Shown in pieces: positions 26,525-35,283 of a stretch of DNA of 64,000 nt. Position 1 is the first letter of the stretch. Every line of letters begins with the position of its first letter. This stretch comes from JAICWP01 sp035252015 (GTDB lineage Bacteria; Acidobacteriota; Terriglobia; Terriglobales; Acidobacteriaceae), in NCBI GenBank assembly GCA_035252015.1, contig DATFDP010000121.1, positions 21,581 to 85,580 on the forward strand, in the 5' to 3' direction. The notes under the pieces were generated by a model. That model worked only from the letters and a program-made list of their open reading frames with translations, was not told the origin of the DNA and ran no database searches. The translations under genes were made by a program, and so were the position numbers.

Positions 26525-27187
26525 ATGGCCAAACTCTTCGAGCTTCCCCGATACATTGCAGTCGAAGGTCCAATTCGGGTGGGCAAGAGCACCTTGGCGC
26601 GAATTCTGGCTGAGCGCCTGAACGCGCAGCGGGTGGCGGAACCCGACGAGAATCCCTTCCTGAAGGCCTTTTATGATGGCGAGCCGGGGGCCGCCTTCCA
26701 GGCACAGTTTGCCTTTCTGGCGCGCCGCTTCGAACAGCTAAAAGCCTTGGACGTGAACGTCCGGTCCAACAAAGCGGTGGTCGCCGACTACATCTTTGAA
26801 AAAGACAAGCTCTTCGCCTATCTCAACCTCAGCGATGTGGAACTGGAGACCTACAACCGCTATTACAACTACTTCCGCGAACAGCTCCCCACCCCGGACC
26901 TGGTCATCTATCTGCAAGCTTCGCCCGAAGTGCTGCGCAAGCGGCTCAAGAAGAAAAGCGTATCGGCGGAGAAGGGTATCAGCCAGGATTACCTCGAGGC
27001 GGTGGTGAAGGCTTATGAGCACTTCTTTTTTCACTACACCGCGTCTGACCTGCTGATCGTCAACACCTCCGATATTGACTTCGTGGACCGCAACGAAGAC
27101 TTGCAGGAACTGCTGCGCAAGGTCTCGGAGCCGATCAAGGGCACACAGTACTTTCTGCCGCTGGGCTCGGAAGCGGCCAGCGCGTAA
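26525..27187 (+). CDS. Deoxynucleoside kinase
   Basis: Phosphorylates deoxynucleosides to monophosphates for salvage. The 220 residues belong to the dNK/dGK/dAK family: P-loop G-P-I-R-V-G-K-S-T (residues 15-23), then ADYIFEKDKLFAYLNL with the D-x-(I/S)-x-x-K-D type block, and the lid-region RKRLKKK. The family-typical E-R-S is replaced by A-D-Y-I-F-E, as in dGK/dAK-like bacterial members. It diverges from the deacetylase gene with 161 bases between starts. Confidence 0.85.
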   Translation: MAKLFELPRYIAVEGPIRVGKSTLARILAERLNAQRVAEPDENPFLKAFYDGEPGAAFQAQFAFLARRFEQLKALDVNVRSNKAVVADYIFEKDKLFAYLNLSDVELETYNRYYNYFREQLPTPDLVIYLQASPEVLRKRLKKKSVSAEKGISQDYLEAVVKAYEHFFFHYTASDLLIVNTSDIDFVDRNEDLQELLRKVSEPIKGTQYFLPLGSEAASA

Positions 27188-27220
27188 TCTTTCTGGGATA
27201 CGGAAAATCACTACATACTG

Positions 27221-28621
27221 CTAGGGCAAATGGTCCAGGTAGCAAACTCCGTCTGTGGGCTGGGCGGGCGGTGTAGGTGGTTTCAGCCAGTCTGGATGAC
27301 TGAAGTCGAAGAACTCGGTCATGTCGGGCTGATTGGCATCACGCAGGGTAAGGCTGCGCAAGTGGAAGCGGGTTTCAATGAACTTCAGCATGGCTGTGGA
27401 ATCCATCACCGAGTGCGACACAAAACCCTTGCGGGCATAGGGAGAAACCACAAACATAGGCACGCGGTAGCCGGTGGAGGTGAAATCGCAGGTTCGCCCG
27501 CCGCCGCTAGTGGTGCAGATGTCGCCGGTTTGCAGGTCCTGAGGCGGGATGCCGTCTGGATTGATTGCAGCCTGTGGCGGGACATGGTCGTAAAAACCGC
27601 CGCCTTCGTCGGTGGTCCAAATAAAGGCTGAGTGCGCCCAAGAGGAACTGCCCATGAGCGCATTGATGAAGCTGGAGACGTACGCCGCCCCGGCCTGGAT
27701 GGACGGGCCGAGGGCATTAGGGTTCTCTGCCGGGTGCTCATCTAGCCCGCTGAAGTAGCCGCTCTCAATCAGCGCCACCTGGGGCAGGTTGTTGCTATTC
27801 AGGTCTCGGAAATACTGTGCTGCCGGCACCACGTTCTGGGAATACTTCTTTCCGGCGGCGAACATGCTGATATAGCTGCCCTGCAGCAGCGAGCCGTTCA
27901 CCTTGTCGGTAACGTAGATCTTCCACGACACGCCTGCCGTCTGTAATTCATCAAAAATCGTCGGGTTGCTCAGGACCGTTCCTGTACCTAATGGATACAC
28001 ATGTCCCGCCGAGGTGGCCGACAGAATGTACATGCGATTCGGCTGCGTGCGGGTCATCACCGGCGAGAAGAAGCGATCGGAAGTGGCGAAGTACGTGGCC
28101 ATGAAGTAGTAGTAAGGCAGATCCGTCTGGTCGTAATACCCCATCACTCGCCGTCCCGCGACGTCGTGATAATGCAGCGCCTGGGCGTCCTTGGCGGCGG
28201 TTTGCACAAAGCCGTCGAGGGTGGCGTCATTTGACGTGGGGTTCTGCCGGTTGAAGTCCACATGACTCTCATTCCAAGAAGGGCTGGGATTTTCCACACA
28301 GGTTGTGAGCAAGTGGAAAGCGGTCACGGCGCCGGCGGCAGACGGGTTGGAGGCATTTGCCGGCGTGCCATCAACGTCGCCGGAAAAGCCGTTGGCGACA
28401 CGATAGGCATTGAGGTGCCCGAAATAGTGGTCGAAGGAGCGGTTCTCCTGCACCATGATCACGATGTGATTGATGGCGGCGTCCAAGGCAGGATTATCGG
28501 CTGGTGGTGGCTGGCTAATCCCCACTAGGCCCTGGCATCCGTTGAGCATAGTAACGGTAAGAAAGCATAAAGTGCAGAGAAGGAGCTTGCTCAGGCCCAA
28601 GGCAGTCCGGTTCGTCATCAT
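27221..28621 (-). CDS. Secreted phosphoesterase / phospholipase C family lipoprotein
   Basis: An acid phosphatase/phospholipase C superfamily enzyme (AcpA/PLC-like). The start ATG at 28621 or 28618 gives a signal peptide ending in a lipobox M-L-N-G-C (Cys about residue 28). The hallmark I-V-I-M-V-Q-E-N-R-S-F-D-H-Y-F-G holds the metal-binding Glu-Asn and nucleophile region. IWTTDEGGGFYDHVPPQ is the second metal/catalytic block. Likely releases phosphate from phospholipids or phosphomonoesters at the cell surface; the true substrate is unclear. It is convergent with the kinase gene, 33 bases between stops. Confidence 0.9.
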   Translation of the reverse strand: MMTNRTALGLSKLLLCTLCFLTVTMLNGCQGLVGISQPPPADNPALDAAINHIVIMVQENRSFDHYFGHLNAYRVANGFSGDVDGTPANASNPSAAGAVTAFHLLTTCVENPSPSWNESHVDFNRQNPTSNDATLDGFVQTAAKDAQALHYHDVAGRRVMGYYDQTDLPYYYFMATYFATSDRFFSPVMTRTQPNRMYILSATSAGHVYPLGTGTVLSNPTIFDELQTAGVSWKIYVTDKVNGSLLQGSYISMFAAGKKYSQNVVPAAQYFRDLNSNNLPQVALIESGYFSGLDEHPAENPNALGPSIQAGAAYVSSFINALMGSSSWAHSAFIWTTDEGGGFYDHVPPQAAINPDGIPPQDLQTGDICTTSGGGRTCDFTSTGYRVPMFVVSPYARKGFVSHSVMDSTAMLKFIETRFHLRSLTLRDANQPDMTEFFDFSHPDWLKPPTPPAQPTDGVCYLDHLP

Positions 28622-28909
28622 GTCCGTGAACCTGAGATGTTGGATTGCGAGCCGCCGTTGGCCCGCTCGCTGGCCCATTCCCGTCGAAGAATTGCTTCAC
28701 CGCGACCCACTGAGAGCACCGAGGGACCTTTTTTCATCTACGTTTCTCTGCATGTCCGGCGTGCTCGGCGGTGGAATTGGTCCGTGATCGTCAATTGCAG
28801 CCCTGCTAAGGCTCGCTGATCTGCTAACCAGTGCATTAGGGCGAAAATCCCAGGAGTACTACGGCCTTTCGTGTAATACGTTTTCCGCCCCTCCAGCCTA
28901 CAATTCAGC

Positions 28910-28986
28910 AGCTACTTACAAGAAACCCAAAGCCCGGGCAAGCCTGCCGGAGCACAAGCCGTTTTCCCCCGAAACGGTTTTTTTTT
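28910..28986 (+). promoter_or_regulatory. Leader with intrinsic terminator before the GH-like gene
   Basis: AGCTACTTACA (28910-28920), CAAAGCCCGGGCAA (28928-28941) and a CCGTTT/AAACGG hairpin (28959-28977) followed by nine T residues. The T-run ends right at the GGAGG ribosome-binding site of the gene starting at 28998. The same three blocks in the same order and spacing occur before the paralogue (32183-32256). This has the form of an attenuator or riboswitch-controlled terminator; it matches no class I can name. Confidence 0.6.
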
Positions 28987-28997
28987 GGAGGAAACCT

Positions 28998-30797
28998 GTG
29001 CGCCGAACGCTCACTTGTCTGCTGTTGCTCTTACCCTTACAGCTCTCGTATCTTTCCTTCGCCGTTACCGCCGTTCACCCGACGACCACTCTGGCGGCAC
29101 AAACCGGCAATAACACCAGCGCGACCAACAGTTTTTCGACCCAGTCCAATGGCAATCTCGGCGCCGGAAACGTCAGCAAGGTAGACGTGCACTCATTGCT
29201 TTATTCGGGCGCGAACACCAAAATTTACGCCCACCTGGTGCCTTGGTTCGGAGGGTCCAATCACATGAATGTGGGTTACTCCTCCATTGACCCGAGCCAA
29301 GTGCACCGCCAAGTGGAAGATATGATCAGCCGTGGCATTGATGGCGTCATCATTGACTGGTATGGGCCCGGCTCGAATGAGGACGCGGCCACCAAGTTGA
29401 TCATGGCGGAAGCGGAAAAGCATGCCAGCTTCAGTTTTGCTGTCATGGTGGACAAGGGCGCGATTCCACGGGCGGGTTGCGGCATTTGCAGCCCGCAGCA
29501 GGCGCTCATTAAGGAACTGAATTACATCGCCAGCACGTACTACGGTTCGCCGGCTTACCTGCGCTGGAATGGGCGGCCGATGGTCACCAATTTCGACCTC
29601 GACCTGCACTACTCCATTGATTGGAACGCAGTGCGCAGCGCTGCGGCGGGAAACCCGGCCTTTATCTTCCAGCATGCGGGCGGTTTCACCCACACGCAGA
29701 CCAGCGGCAGCTATTCCTGGGTCATTCTGAACAATGATTACGGCATGTCCTACCTATCTAATTTTTACAACGCCGGGCTGGCGCACGCCTCAGAAGATGC
29801 TTACGGCGCTGCCTACAAAGGATTCAACGATAGCCTGGCATCCTGGGGCTCGGGGCGGGTGATGAGCCAGCAGTGCGGGCAGACGTGGCTGCAGACGTTC
29901 AGCAAAATTAATAGCATGTACAACTCGTCCCGTCAGCTGGATGCTCTGCAGCTGGTTACATGGAATGACTATGAAGAGGGAACCGAGATCGAAAGCGGCA
30001 TTGATAACTGCGTCAGCATCTCAGCTACGGTCTCCAGCACAACCCTGAAGTGGTCAGTCAGTGGCGATGAGAACACGCTTGACCACTATATTGTTTTCAT
30101 TTCGACCGATGGCCAAAATCTGATGGAGCTGAGCCAGGTTGGAGTCGGCAACCACTCCATCAATTTGGGTTCTTATTCGCTGGCGGCGGGCACCTATAAG
30201 CTTTATGTGCAGGCAGTGGGCAAGCCGGTGTTCCGTAACCACATATCCGGCGCCGTAAAGTACACGGTGGGCGGTTCCAGCACCGCATCATCGGCCGGCA
30301 TAGCGCTCGGCGCCTCGCCATCCACCCTAACCTTGTCTCCCGGACAGAGCGCGAACCTCCAAGTGACAGTGACCGCAACCGCGGGCAGCGTGAATGCCGT
30401 TGGCCTGTCCTGCTCCAACCTGCCCGCTGGTACCAGTTGCGCCTTTGCCCCTGCTTCGGTTAGTCCGGGCACGGGCACGGCAGCCGCAGCCTTGACCATC
30501 ACCGCAGGACAGCTCACCACCGCGGCCAGGCACCCGGAAACGATTTTCGCGCTCTGGTTGAGCCTGCCTGGATTGCCCGCGATCTTTCTGCTTGCTGGCG
30601 GCGAACTGCGCAGGCGCGCCTTGGCGGTCTTGACCACAGCATTGCTGCTCGTTGCCTGCTCCTGCGGGGGCGGGCCCTCGTCCGCTGCCCCGAGCAGTGC
30701 CAGCCAGGCTGCGCCCCACGGCAACTACGCAGTGGTCATCAGCGGTAACTCCTCCTCGGCGCAGAACTCGACTACAGTGTTGCTAAACATCCAATGA
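28998..30797 (+). CDS. Secreted GH71/GH99-like protein with C-terminal Ig/TM tail
   Basis: A 599-residue exported protein starting at GTG with GGAGG 6 bases upstream. A signal peptide (LTCLLLLLPLQLSYLSFAVTA) leads to a barrel of about 340 residues: HLVPWFGGSNHMNVGYSS, GIDGVIIDWYGPGS and L-V-T-W-N-D-Y-E-E-G-T-E-I-E, which resembles the catalytic W-N-(D/E)-(Y/W)-x-E motif of GH71 alpha-1,3-glucanases and GH99 endo-mannanases. The tail, from about residue 430, is an Ig-like repeat, a hydrophobic helix and C-S-C-G-G-G followed by another Ig-like strand set, a build typical of acidobacterial surface proteins. Its paralogue lies tail-to-tail at 30833-32158. Predicted role: cutting or trimming exported glycan; substrate unknown. 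Confidence 0.75.
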   Translation: MRRTLTCLLLLLPLQLSYLSFAVTAVHPTTTLAAQTGNNTSATNSFSTQSNGNLGAGNVSKVDVHSLLYSGANTKIYAHLVPWFGGSNHMNVGYSSIDPSQVHRQVEDMISRGIDGVIIDWYGPGSNEDAATKLIMAEAEKHASFSFAVMVDKGAIPRAGCGICSPQQALIKELNYIASTYYGSPAYLRWNGRPMVTNFDLDLHYSIDWNAVRSAAAGNPAFIFQHAGGFTHTQTSGSYSWVILNNDYGMSYLSNFYNAGLAHASEDAYGAAYKGFNDSLASWGSGRVMSQQCGQTWLQTFSKINSMYNSSRQLDALQLVTWNDYEEGTEIESGIDNCVSISATVSSTTLKWSVSGDENTLDHYIVFISTDGQNLMELSQVGVGNHSINLGSYSLAAGTYKLYVQAVGKPVFRNHISGAVKYTVGGSSTASSAGIALGASPSTLTLSPGQSANLQVTVTATAGSVNAVGLSCSNLPAGTSCAFAPASVSPGTGTAAAALTITAGQLTTAARHPETIFALWLSLPGLPAIFLLAGGELRRRALAVLTTALLLVACSCGGGPSSAAPSSASQAAPHGNYAVVISGNSSSAQNSTTVLLNIQ

Positions 30798-30832
30798 GCG
30801 GGACTTCCTCCTGCGACTTTTTTTGCGGGCAC

Positions 30833-32158
30833 TCAGAATGTGACGGGTGCCGACAGGTGGTTGATTATGCTGGGCTTGCCGACCGCTTGCACGTAGATTT
30901 TGATCCCGCTACCTTTGCCGATTTTGGCTGAAGATAGGTCGGCGGTGTGTGTTCCCACCGCCACGTCGGTAATGTGGTTGAAGTTCTGACCGTCGCTACT
31001 GCTCCACACGGCATAGTGGTCAATGGTCTTTTCATCGCCACTAACCTGCCATACCAGCGAACTGCCTGCCGCCTTCGAGGACACGCTCACGCAATTGTCA
31101 ACGCCGGTTTCGATTTCGGTGCCCTCTTCGTAGTCGTTCCAGGTGACCAACTGCACCCCGTTCAGACGTGGGTTGCCGCCATAGTATTTGCCTATTTCAT
31201 CGAGTGTGGCCAGCCATGTCTGGCCGCAGTTCTGGTTCATGACCCGCTGCGCACCCCAGCCCGACTGGCTATCGTTGAATCCCTTATAGCTGCTTCCGAC
31301 GACGGCATCTTTGCCGTGCTCCAGGCCAGCGGCGTAGAAGGAATCCAGATAAGACTGGCCCCAGTCATTGGCGTCGGCGGTATTGATGTTGACCCAGCTA
31401 AAGCCGCCGTTGGTCTGCGGCGCCTCGAAGCCTACGGTATTACGGAAAATGAACACAGGACTGCCCTGCACCTTAGCCCGCACCTTGTTCCAGTCAACCG
31501 AAAACTGCTCCAGGCCGAAAAAGAATATAGCGGGATGGCCGCTAATCCTGATGTAGGCGGAGGACTGAGCATAATGGCTGATGGCATAGTTCACGTCATT
31601 GACCACCTGTTCAGTCACGTCACAGCCCGGCTGCTGGGCGCACAACTGGGGCCCGCCTCCGGCATCCTCCATGATAGCGAACTGAAAACCGCCGCGGCTT
31701 TGTGCGTCCTGCATCACGGCGGTGGCAGCGGAGTCTTCATGAGCGTGGCTGGCATCGGTGCCGTACCAGTCAATAATGGCGCCCTGGATGCCCCGGCTCT
31801 GCATATCGTCGAGTTGCTTATGGACCTGATTTGGGTCGGCAGAGTCGTAACCTACATTCATGTGATTGGACTGGCCAAACCACACCATCAAATGGGCCCA
31901 GATCGGGGTGCTGGCGGGGATTTTGAGCACGCTGCGGATGGAGACCTTGCTCACATTGCTTGCGCCCGCATTGCCATTTTGCTGTGCCGCAAATGAATCC
32001 GCGGCACTGGTGTTATTGGCTATGGCGATTTGCGGGCTGCTGGGACTGGCCTGCACGGTCGACGCCCCCTGCGGCGACATAGACCCGCCACCGCAAGCTG
32101 CCAATCCCATCGCGAGTGCTGCCGGCAGCAACACGCCGACCTTGTGAACATTCGACAC
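30833..32158 (-). CDS. GH71/GH99-like lipoprotein (paralogue)
   Basis: A 441-residue paralogue of 28998-30797. It starts at GTG 32158 with a purine-rich GAGGGGGAG upstream. Signal peptide and lipobox L-A-A-C (Cys at about 22) predict an anchored lipoprotein. The barrel keeps HLMVWFGQSNHMNVGYDS, GAIIDWYGTDASHAHED and the same L-V-T-W-N-D-Y-E-E-G-T-E-I-E site, but it lacks the Ig/TM tail of the other copy. It is the last gene of the minus-strand exopolysaccharide run, though with its own leader. One lipid-anchored copy and one with a C-terminal tail suggest the pair work at different places in the envelope. Confidence 0.75.
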   Translation of the reverse strand: MSNVHKVGVLLPAALAMGLAACGGGSMSPQGASTVQASPSSPQIAIANNTSAADSFAAQQNGNAGASNVSKVSIRSVLKIPASTPIWAHLMVWFGQSNHMNVGYDSADPNQVHKQLDDMQSRGIQGAIIDWYGTDASHAHEDSAATAVMQDAQSRGGFQFAIMEDAGGGPQLCAQQPGCDVTEQVVNDVNYAISHYAQSSAYIRISGHPAIFFFGLEQFSVDWNKVRAKVQGSPVFIFRNTVGFEAPQTNGGFSWVNINTADANDWGQSYLDSFYAAGLEHGKDAVVGSSYKGFNDSQSGWGAQRVMNQNCGQTWLATLDEIGKYYGGNPRLNGVQLVTWNDYEEGTEIETGVDNCVSVSSKAAGSSLVWQVSGDEKTIDHYAVWSSSDGQNFNHITDVAVGTHTADLSSAKIGKGSGIKIYVQAVGKPSIINHLSAPVTF

Positions 32159-32182
32159 GTCTCCCCCTCTCGGGCTGCTTGT

Positions 32183-32256
32183 GTTTCGGGGGAAACGAAG
32201 GCCCTGCGAACGTTAGGAATTGCCCCGGCTTTGCCTGGCCGGATATGTACTTAGCT
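32183..32256 (-). promoter_or_regulatory. Leader shared with the paralogous GH-like gene
   Basis: Read on the minus strand: AGCTAAGTACA (32256-32246), CAAAGCCGGGGCAA (32233-32220), and the hairpin CGTTTC-CCCC-GAAAC (32197-32183). Order and spacing match the leader at 28910-28986 (CAAAGCC starts 75 and 70 bases before the start codons). The T-run of the other copy is absent. Confidence 0.55.
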
Positions 32257-32420
32257 TGAAGTAACTCGATGGTAAACATTGGCTGGCAGCTCTGCCGCTC
32301 GGCCAAAGACAGCATTTATCAGCGGTTTTTACCTTAGAGGAATCGGAAGTGGACCTTAGGAACGGTGAACCTCGGAAAGCAGCCCGGCAACGAGATTCCG
32401 ATGGCCTTGAAAGGGGTTCC

Positions 32421-33671
32421 CTACATCCAGGGGGCCGTGCGTGCTGAAACCGCGCGGGCCAGAGCCGAACGCGTGGAAACCCAGGAGGGTATGCGGCGGA
32501 AACGGCGGAGCGGCTCCAGCGCCCGAGTGCGCTGGTGAAGATCAAAGGCGCGCAGATACTGGCGCACGATCTGAGGCATGGTCATGCGCATAGCGGCGGA
32601 GAAATTTTGTTCCGCCATCTGTTGCTGGCGCTCGGGTGAGTCCAGAAGGTCAATGATTTCACCCGCCAGGCTCTGCATGTTGCCGGTTTCATAGAAGGAA
32701 ATGGCCAGATCTTCGTTTTCGGCCATCTCACGAAAATCCGCAATATCGGCGCAAATGATGGGCAGGCCGAAAGCTGCGGCCAGATGTGCGACTCCGCTGG
32801 AGCCCGCGGCCGACGAGTAGGGCATAACCGCAACCGTGGCGGTCTGGAAAAGCTCGGGAATCTTATCTTCCGCTACATAACCGGTAAAAACTATTTGTGG
32901 GTTGTGCTGGTACTTCTGAGCTACTGAGGCCACATAGCCCGGTGTTTTGGGATGGTCCCCACCGGCAATCACCAACTGCGCATTGGGCACCCGCGCAGCC
33001 ACGAGGGAAAAGACTTCAAGAATCTGTTCGAGGCGTTTGTAGGTTCCCCACTTACCAAAGGCTAAAACCCGGTGCAAGGGATTGCCCCGGCGACCGAAGT
33101 CCGGGTACTCCGGGCGACTGGAGAGAATCCCGTGCATGCGCACATGAACGTTGGCGCCGCGGTACTTCTCGCGCAAGGTGCGGCGGTACGCAGGCAAAAG
33201 TACGGAAATAGAGTTCGACATCAGCACCAGCCGCGTCGCCAGATAGCCGGCGGCACGGTAAACGCGGGGGAAGCGCACTCCCGCATCTTTCATGGAGATG
33301 TAGTCAATCACCTGGTGCAGAGTGACGTGCGTGTAATAGCCGTTCAGCCGAGTGAGTGCAGGTATGCAGATGCCGGCGAAGGCGGCTGCCGGACGGTCCC
33401 CATAGCTGGAAAATCCCAAATTGAACCAAACCACATCGGGTTTGAGTTCGCGGATGTGGGCCAGAACTCGCCTGGCACTGGAAAGCGTGTTGAAACGCCA
33501 GCAGCGAATTAGGCTGTAATCCTCAAGTTCCGGCTGGGGTGTTTCCAGTTCGTCGGCCAGAATGGTGAGGCTAAGCAGCGGGTTCTGCTGCAGCTCGCGC
33601 GCGATGTGGAAACCATATTCCGCCAGCCCCCGATGGCTGGGCGGGAAAGTTGTGACCAGGCAGATCTTCAT
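32421..33671 (-). CDS. Glycosyltransferase family 4
   Basis: Adds a sugar from a nucleotide donor to a growing glycan. The 416 residues have the GT-B fold: N-terminal acceptor half beginning K-I-C-L-V-T-T-F-P-P-S-H-R-G-L-A-E-Y, C-terminal donor half with LAFGKWGTYKRLEQILE, QLVIAGG, IVFTGYV and the E/G-rich SSAAGSSGVAHLAAAFGLPIICAD, where the usual E-x7-E is replaced by a serine-rich loop. It overlaps the end of the GT2 gene by one base (TGATG), so translation is coupled. Part of the exopolysaccharide run. Confidence 0.9.
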   Translation of the reverse strand: MKICLVTTFPPSHRGLAEYGFHIARELQQNPLLSLTILADELETPQPELEDYSLIRCWRFNTLSSARRVLAHIRELKPDVVWFNLGFSSYGDRPAAAFAGICIPALTRLNGYYTHVTLHQVIDYISMKDAGVRFPRVYRAAGYLATRLVLMSNSISVLLPAYRRTLREKYRGANVHVRMHGILSSRPEYPDFGRRGNPLHRVLAFGKWGTYKRLEQILEVFSLVAARVPNAQLVIAGGDHPKTPGYVASVAQKYQHNPQIVFTGYVAEDKIPELFQTATVAVMPYSSAAGSSGVAHLAAAFGLPIICADIADFREMAENEDLAISFYETGNMQSLAGEIIDLLDSPERQQQMAEQNFSAAMRMTMPQIVRQYLRAFDLHQRTRALEPLRRFRRIPSWVSTRSALARAVSARTAPWM

Positions 33672-34396
33672 CAGGAGCCCAACCGAAAAATGGAATCCAG
33701 GGACAACCGCCCCAGCAGAGAAAAATAGTCGAGCGCTACTTTCAGGCTGGCCTTGCTCTTACCCGCGTAGCGCAGGCCGAATAGAAAGGGAATTTCCGCC
33801 GCCGAGCGGATCCGTCCTCGCACCAGGATTTCCAGCAGAATCTTGAACCCTTGCGAGTGCAGGGGGATGCCGGCGATGCAGCTGCGCCGCACCACAAAAA
33901 ATCCTGACAGTGGATCCTTGATGCGGATGTTCCTTTTTTGCAGGGGAATCGTAACCCAAGTGCCGAGCAGGGAAACCAGGCGGCGGGCGGGATTCCAGCC
34001 CTTCACCGCGTCATCGGCGACATACCGGCTGGCCACGGCGATGTCGTAACCCTGCTGAATGGCCTTTACCAGTTCAGGCAGCAGCTCAGGTGGGTGCTGC
34101 AGGTCGGCATCCATGACCGCCAGCAGCTCCGCATCGGTATTCTGCCAGCCGTAAATAACAGCGCCCGCCAAGCCGCGCTCTCCTCGGCGCACCAGCAACT
34201 TGAGCCGCGAATCCTGAGCCGCAATTTCCTGCACCACTTGCGCTGTTCCGTCGCGACTGTCGTCGTCCACTATAGTGATGTTGTAAGCAATTCCCAGAGG
34301 ATCAAGGCTGGCCCGCACTCGCTGCAAGGCGGCGGCAATATTGCCAGCTTCATTCAGGGTAGGAATGACCAGGCCCAGTTTGTCCGACAGCTCCAT
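33671..34396 (-). CDS. Glycosyltransferase family 2 (dolichyl-phosphate mannose synthase-like)
   Basis: Transfers a hexose to a lipid carrier or glycan. From ATG 34396 the 241 residues show K-L-G-L-V-I-P-T-L-N-E, IVDDDSRDGTA, AVMDADLQHPPE with the D-A-D metal site, and KDPLSGFFVVRR, all typical of DPM1-like GT2. No C-terminal membrane helices, so it is probably soluble or peripheral. Upstream open frame to 34606 is unlikely to be coding. Likely makes a polyprenyl-phosphate sugar donor for the cluster's membrane transferase (44207-45982), an inference from the GT2/GT-C pairing in other systems. Confidence 0.9.
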   Translation of the reverse strand: MELSDKLGLVIPTLNEAGNIAAALQRVRASLDPLGIAYNITIVDDDSRDGTAQVVQEIAAQDSRLKLLVRRGERGLAGAVIYGWQNTDAELLAVMDADLQHPPELLPELVKAIQQGYDIAVASRYVADDAVKGWNPARRLVSLLGTWVTIPLQKRNIRIKDPLSGFFVVRRSCIAGIPLHSQGFKILLEILVRGRIRSAAEIPFLFGLRYAGKSKASLKVALDYFSLLGRLSLDSIFRLGS

Positions 34397-34557
34397 AATG
34401 CAGTACCCGTGACTCGCTCGCTTTCCGATACTTAGGATGGAAAAATCGGGAGAGGATGTTGGCTGGAGCTGCTGCAGAAAATTTCTCAACGTTCGTTCAT
34501 TTTCCCGTAACCAGAGTAGCTGGATTCTGATTTGTGTATTTCGGAGGCTACGCCCAA

Positions 34558-35280
34558 TTAGTCGGAAAAATTCACGCCCGCGGTGCCGGGGCTCACCTTC
34601 TGCCATCCTTCGATTCGTTCTGCGGCCATCTCGTGAAAGCGCTTAAGGACTTCTTCGCCGGCTTGCTCTATTGGAAGCGGAGGAACTACCACCATACCCA
34701 TGAGTTTTGCCAATTCAAGATAGGTTTGGCGACAACGGCGCGAGAATTCGAGAGGATATTCCGGCTTACGCGCGCAGGCCTCCTCGGCACTAGCATCAAT
34801 CACGTAACTCAGGTCGGGCCGGGGAGCCAGGGCGCTGGCAAAGTTCAAAAACCACCGTGCCACACGCATTTGCAGCGGTAGATTGGCCAGCTCGTCGTAC
34901 AAGTAACGGTCAAAAATAATGACAGCTGCGCCAGAGCGATAAGCTTGCGCTACCACACGCCGCAGGTGCAAAGCGTCCAGCAGATAAAGCGTGCTGCGGA
35001 GCAGGCTCAGATACCAGCCGCGGACATTCTTATCGCGCCGCTGCACCGGCTTACCGGGCGCGCCCACGCCTTTTTCACTTCTAAAAACCTTGTGGGTCAT
35101 ACCCTCACGAAATCGCGAGAAAACCACTACATCATCCCAGAAGGCTAGCTGCATAACCGGGCATCCGCCGGCCGTCAAGACGCCGCGCAAATGCTCGATC
35201 TGCGTGCTCTTGCCGGCGCCATCAATGCCGGAAAAACTTACGAGCAGCGGTGCGGTGCTCTGCAGAGAGTTGGTTTTCAT
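34558..35280 (-). CDS. Thymidylate kinase-like P-loop kinase
   Basis: A 240-residue P-loop protein of the TMK-like fold: F-S-G-I-D-G-A-G-K-S-T-Q (Walker A), IIFDRYLYDELANLP (the D-R-Y motif of TMK) and SYVIDASAEEACARKPEY. It is longer than true Tmk and has an unusual insert (residues 45-100, DDVVVFSRFREGMTHKVF...). TMK-like kinases of this shape occur in polysaccharide clusters, where they may phosphorylate a sugar or lipid; that is not proven. The start is 4 bases after the stop of the preceding gene. Confidence 0.75.
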   Translation of the reverse strand: MKTNSLQSTAPLLVSFSGIDGAGKSTQIEHLRGVLTAGGCPVMQLAFWDDVVVFSRFREGMTHKVFRSEKGVGAPGKPVQRRDKNVRGWYLSLLRSTLYLLDALHLRRVVAQAYRSGAAVIIFDRYLYDELANLPLQMRVARWFLNFASALAPRPDLSYVIDASAEEACARKPEYPLEFSRRCRQTYLELAKLMGMVVVPPLPIEQAGEEVLKRFHEMAAERIEGWQKVSPGTAGVNFSD

Positions 35281-35283
35281 GAA

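Noticed and set aside
25650..26705. Longer start for the deacetylase (351 codons)
   Set aside because: The upstream 114 codons are Arg/Pro-rich antisense-like sequence overlapping the start of the kinase gene; the Met at 26363 begins a normal membrane anchor.
28910..28986. Possible c-di-GMP (GEMM) riboswitch because of CAAAGCC
   Set aside because: The other invariant parts (ACAGGGCAAACC and GGGACG blocks) are missing, so I leave the leader unclassified.
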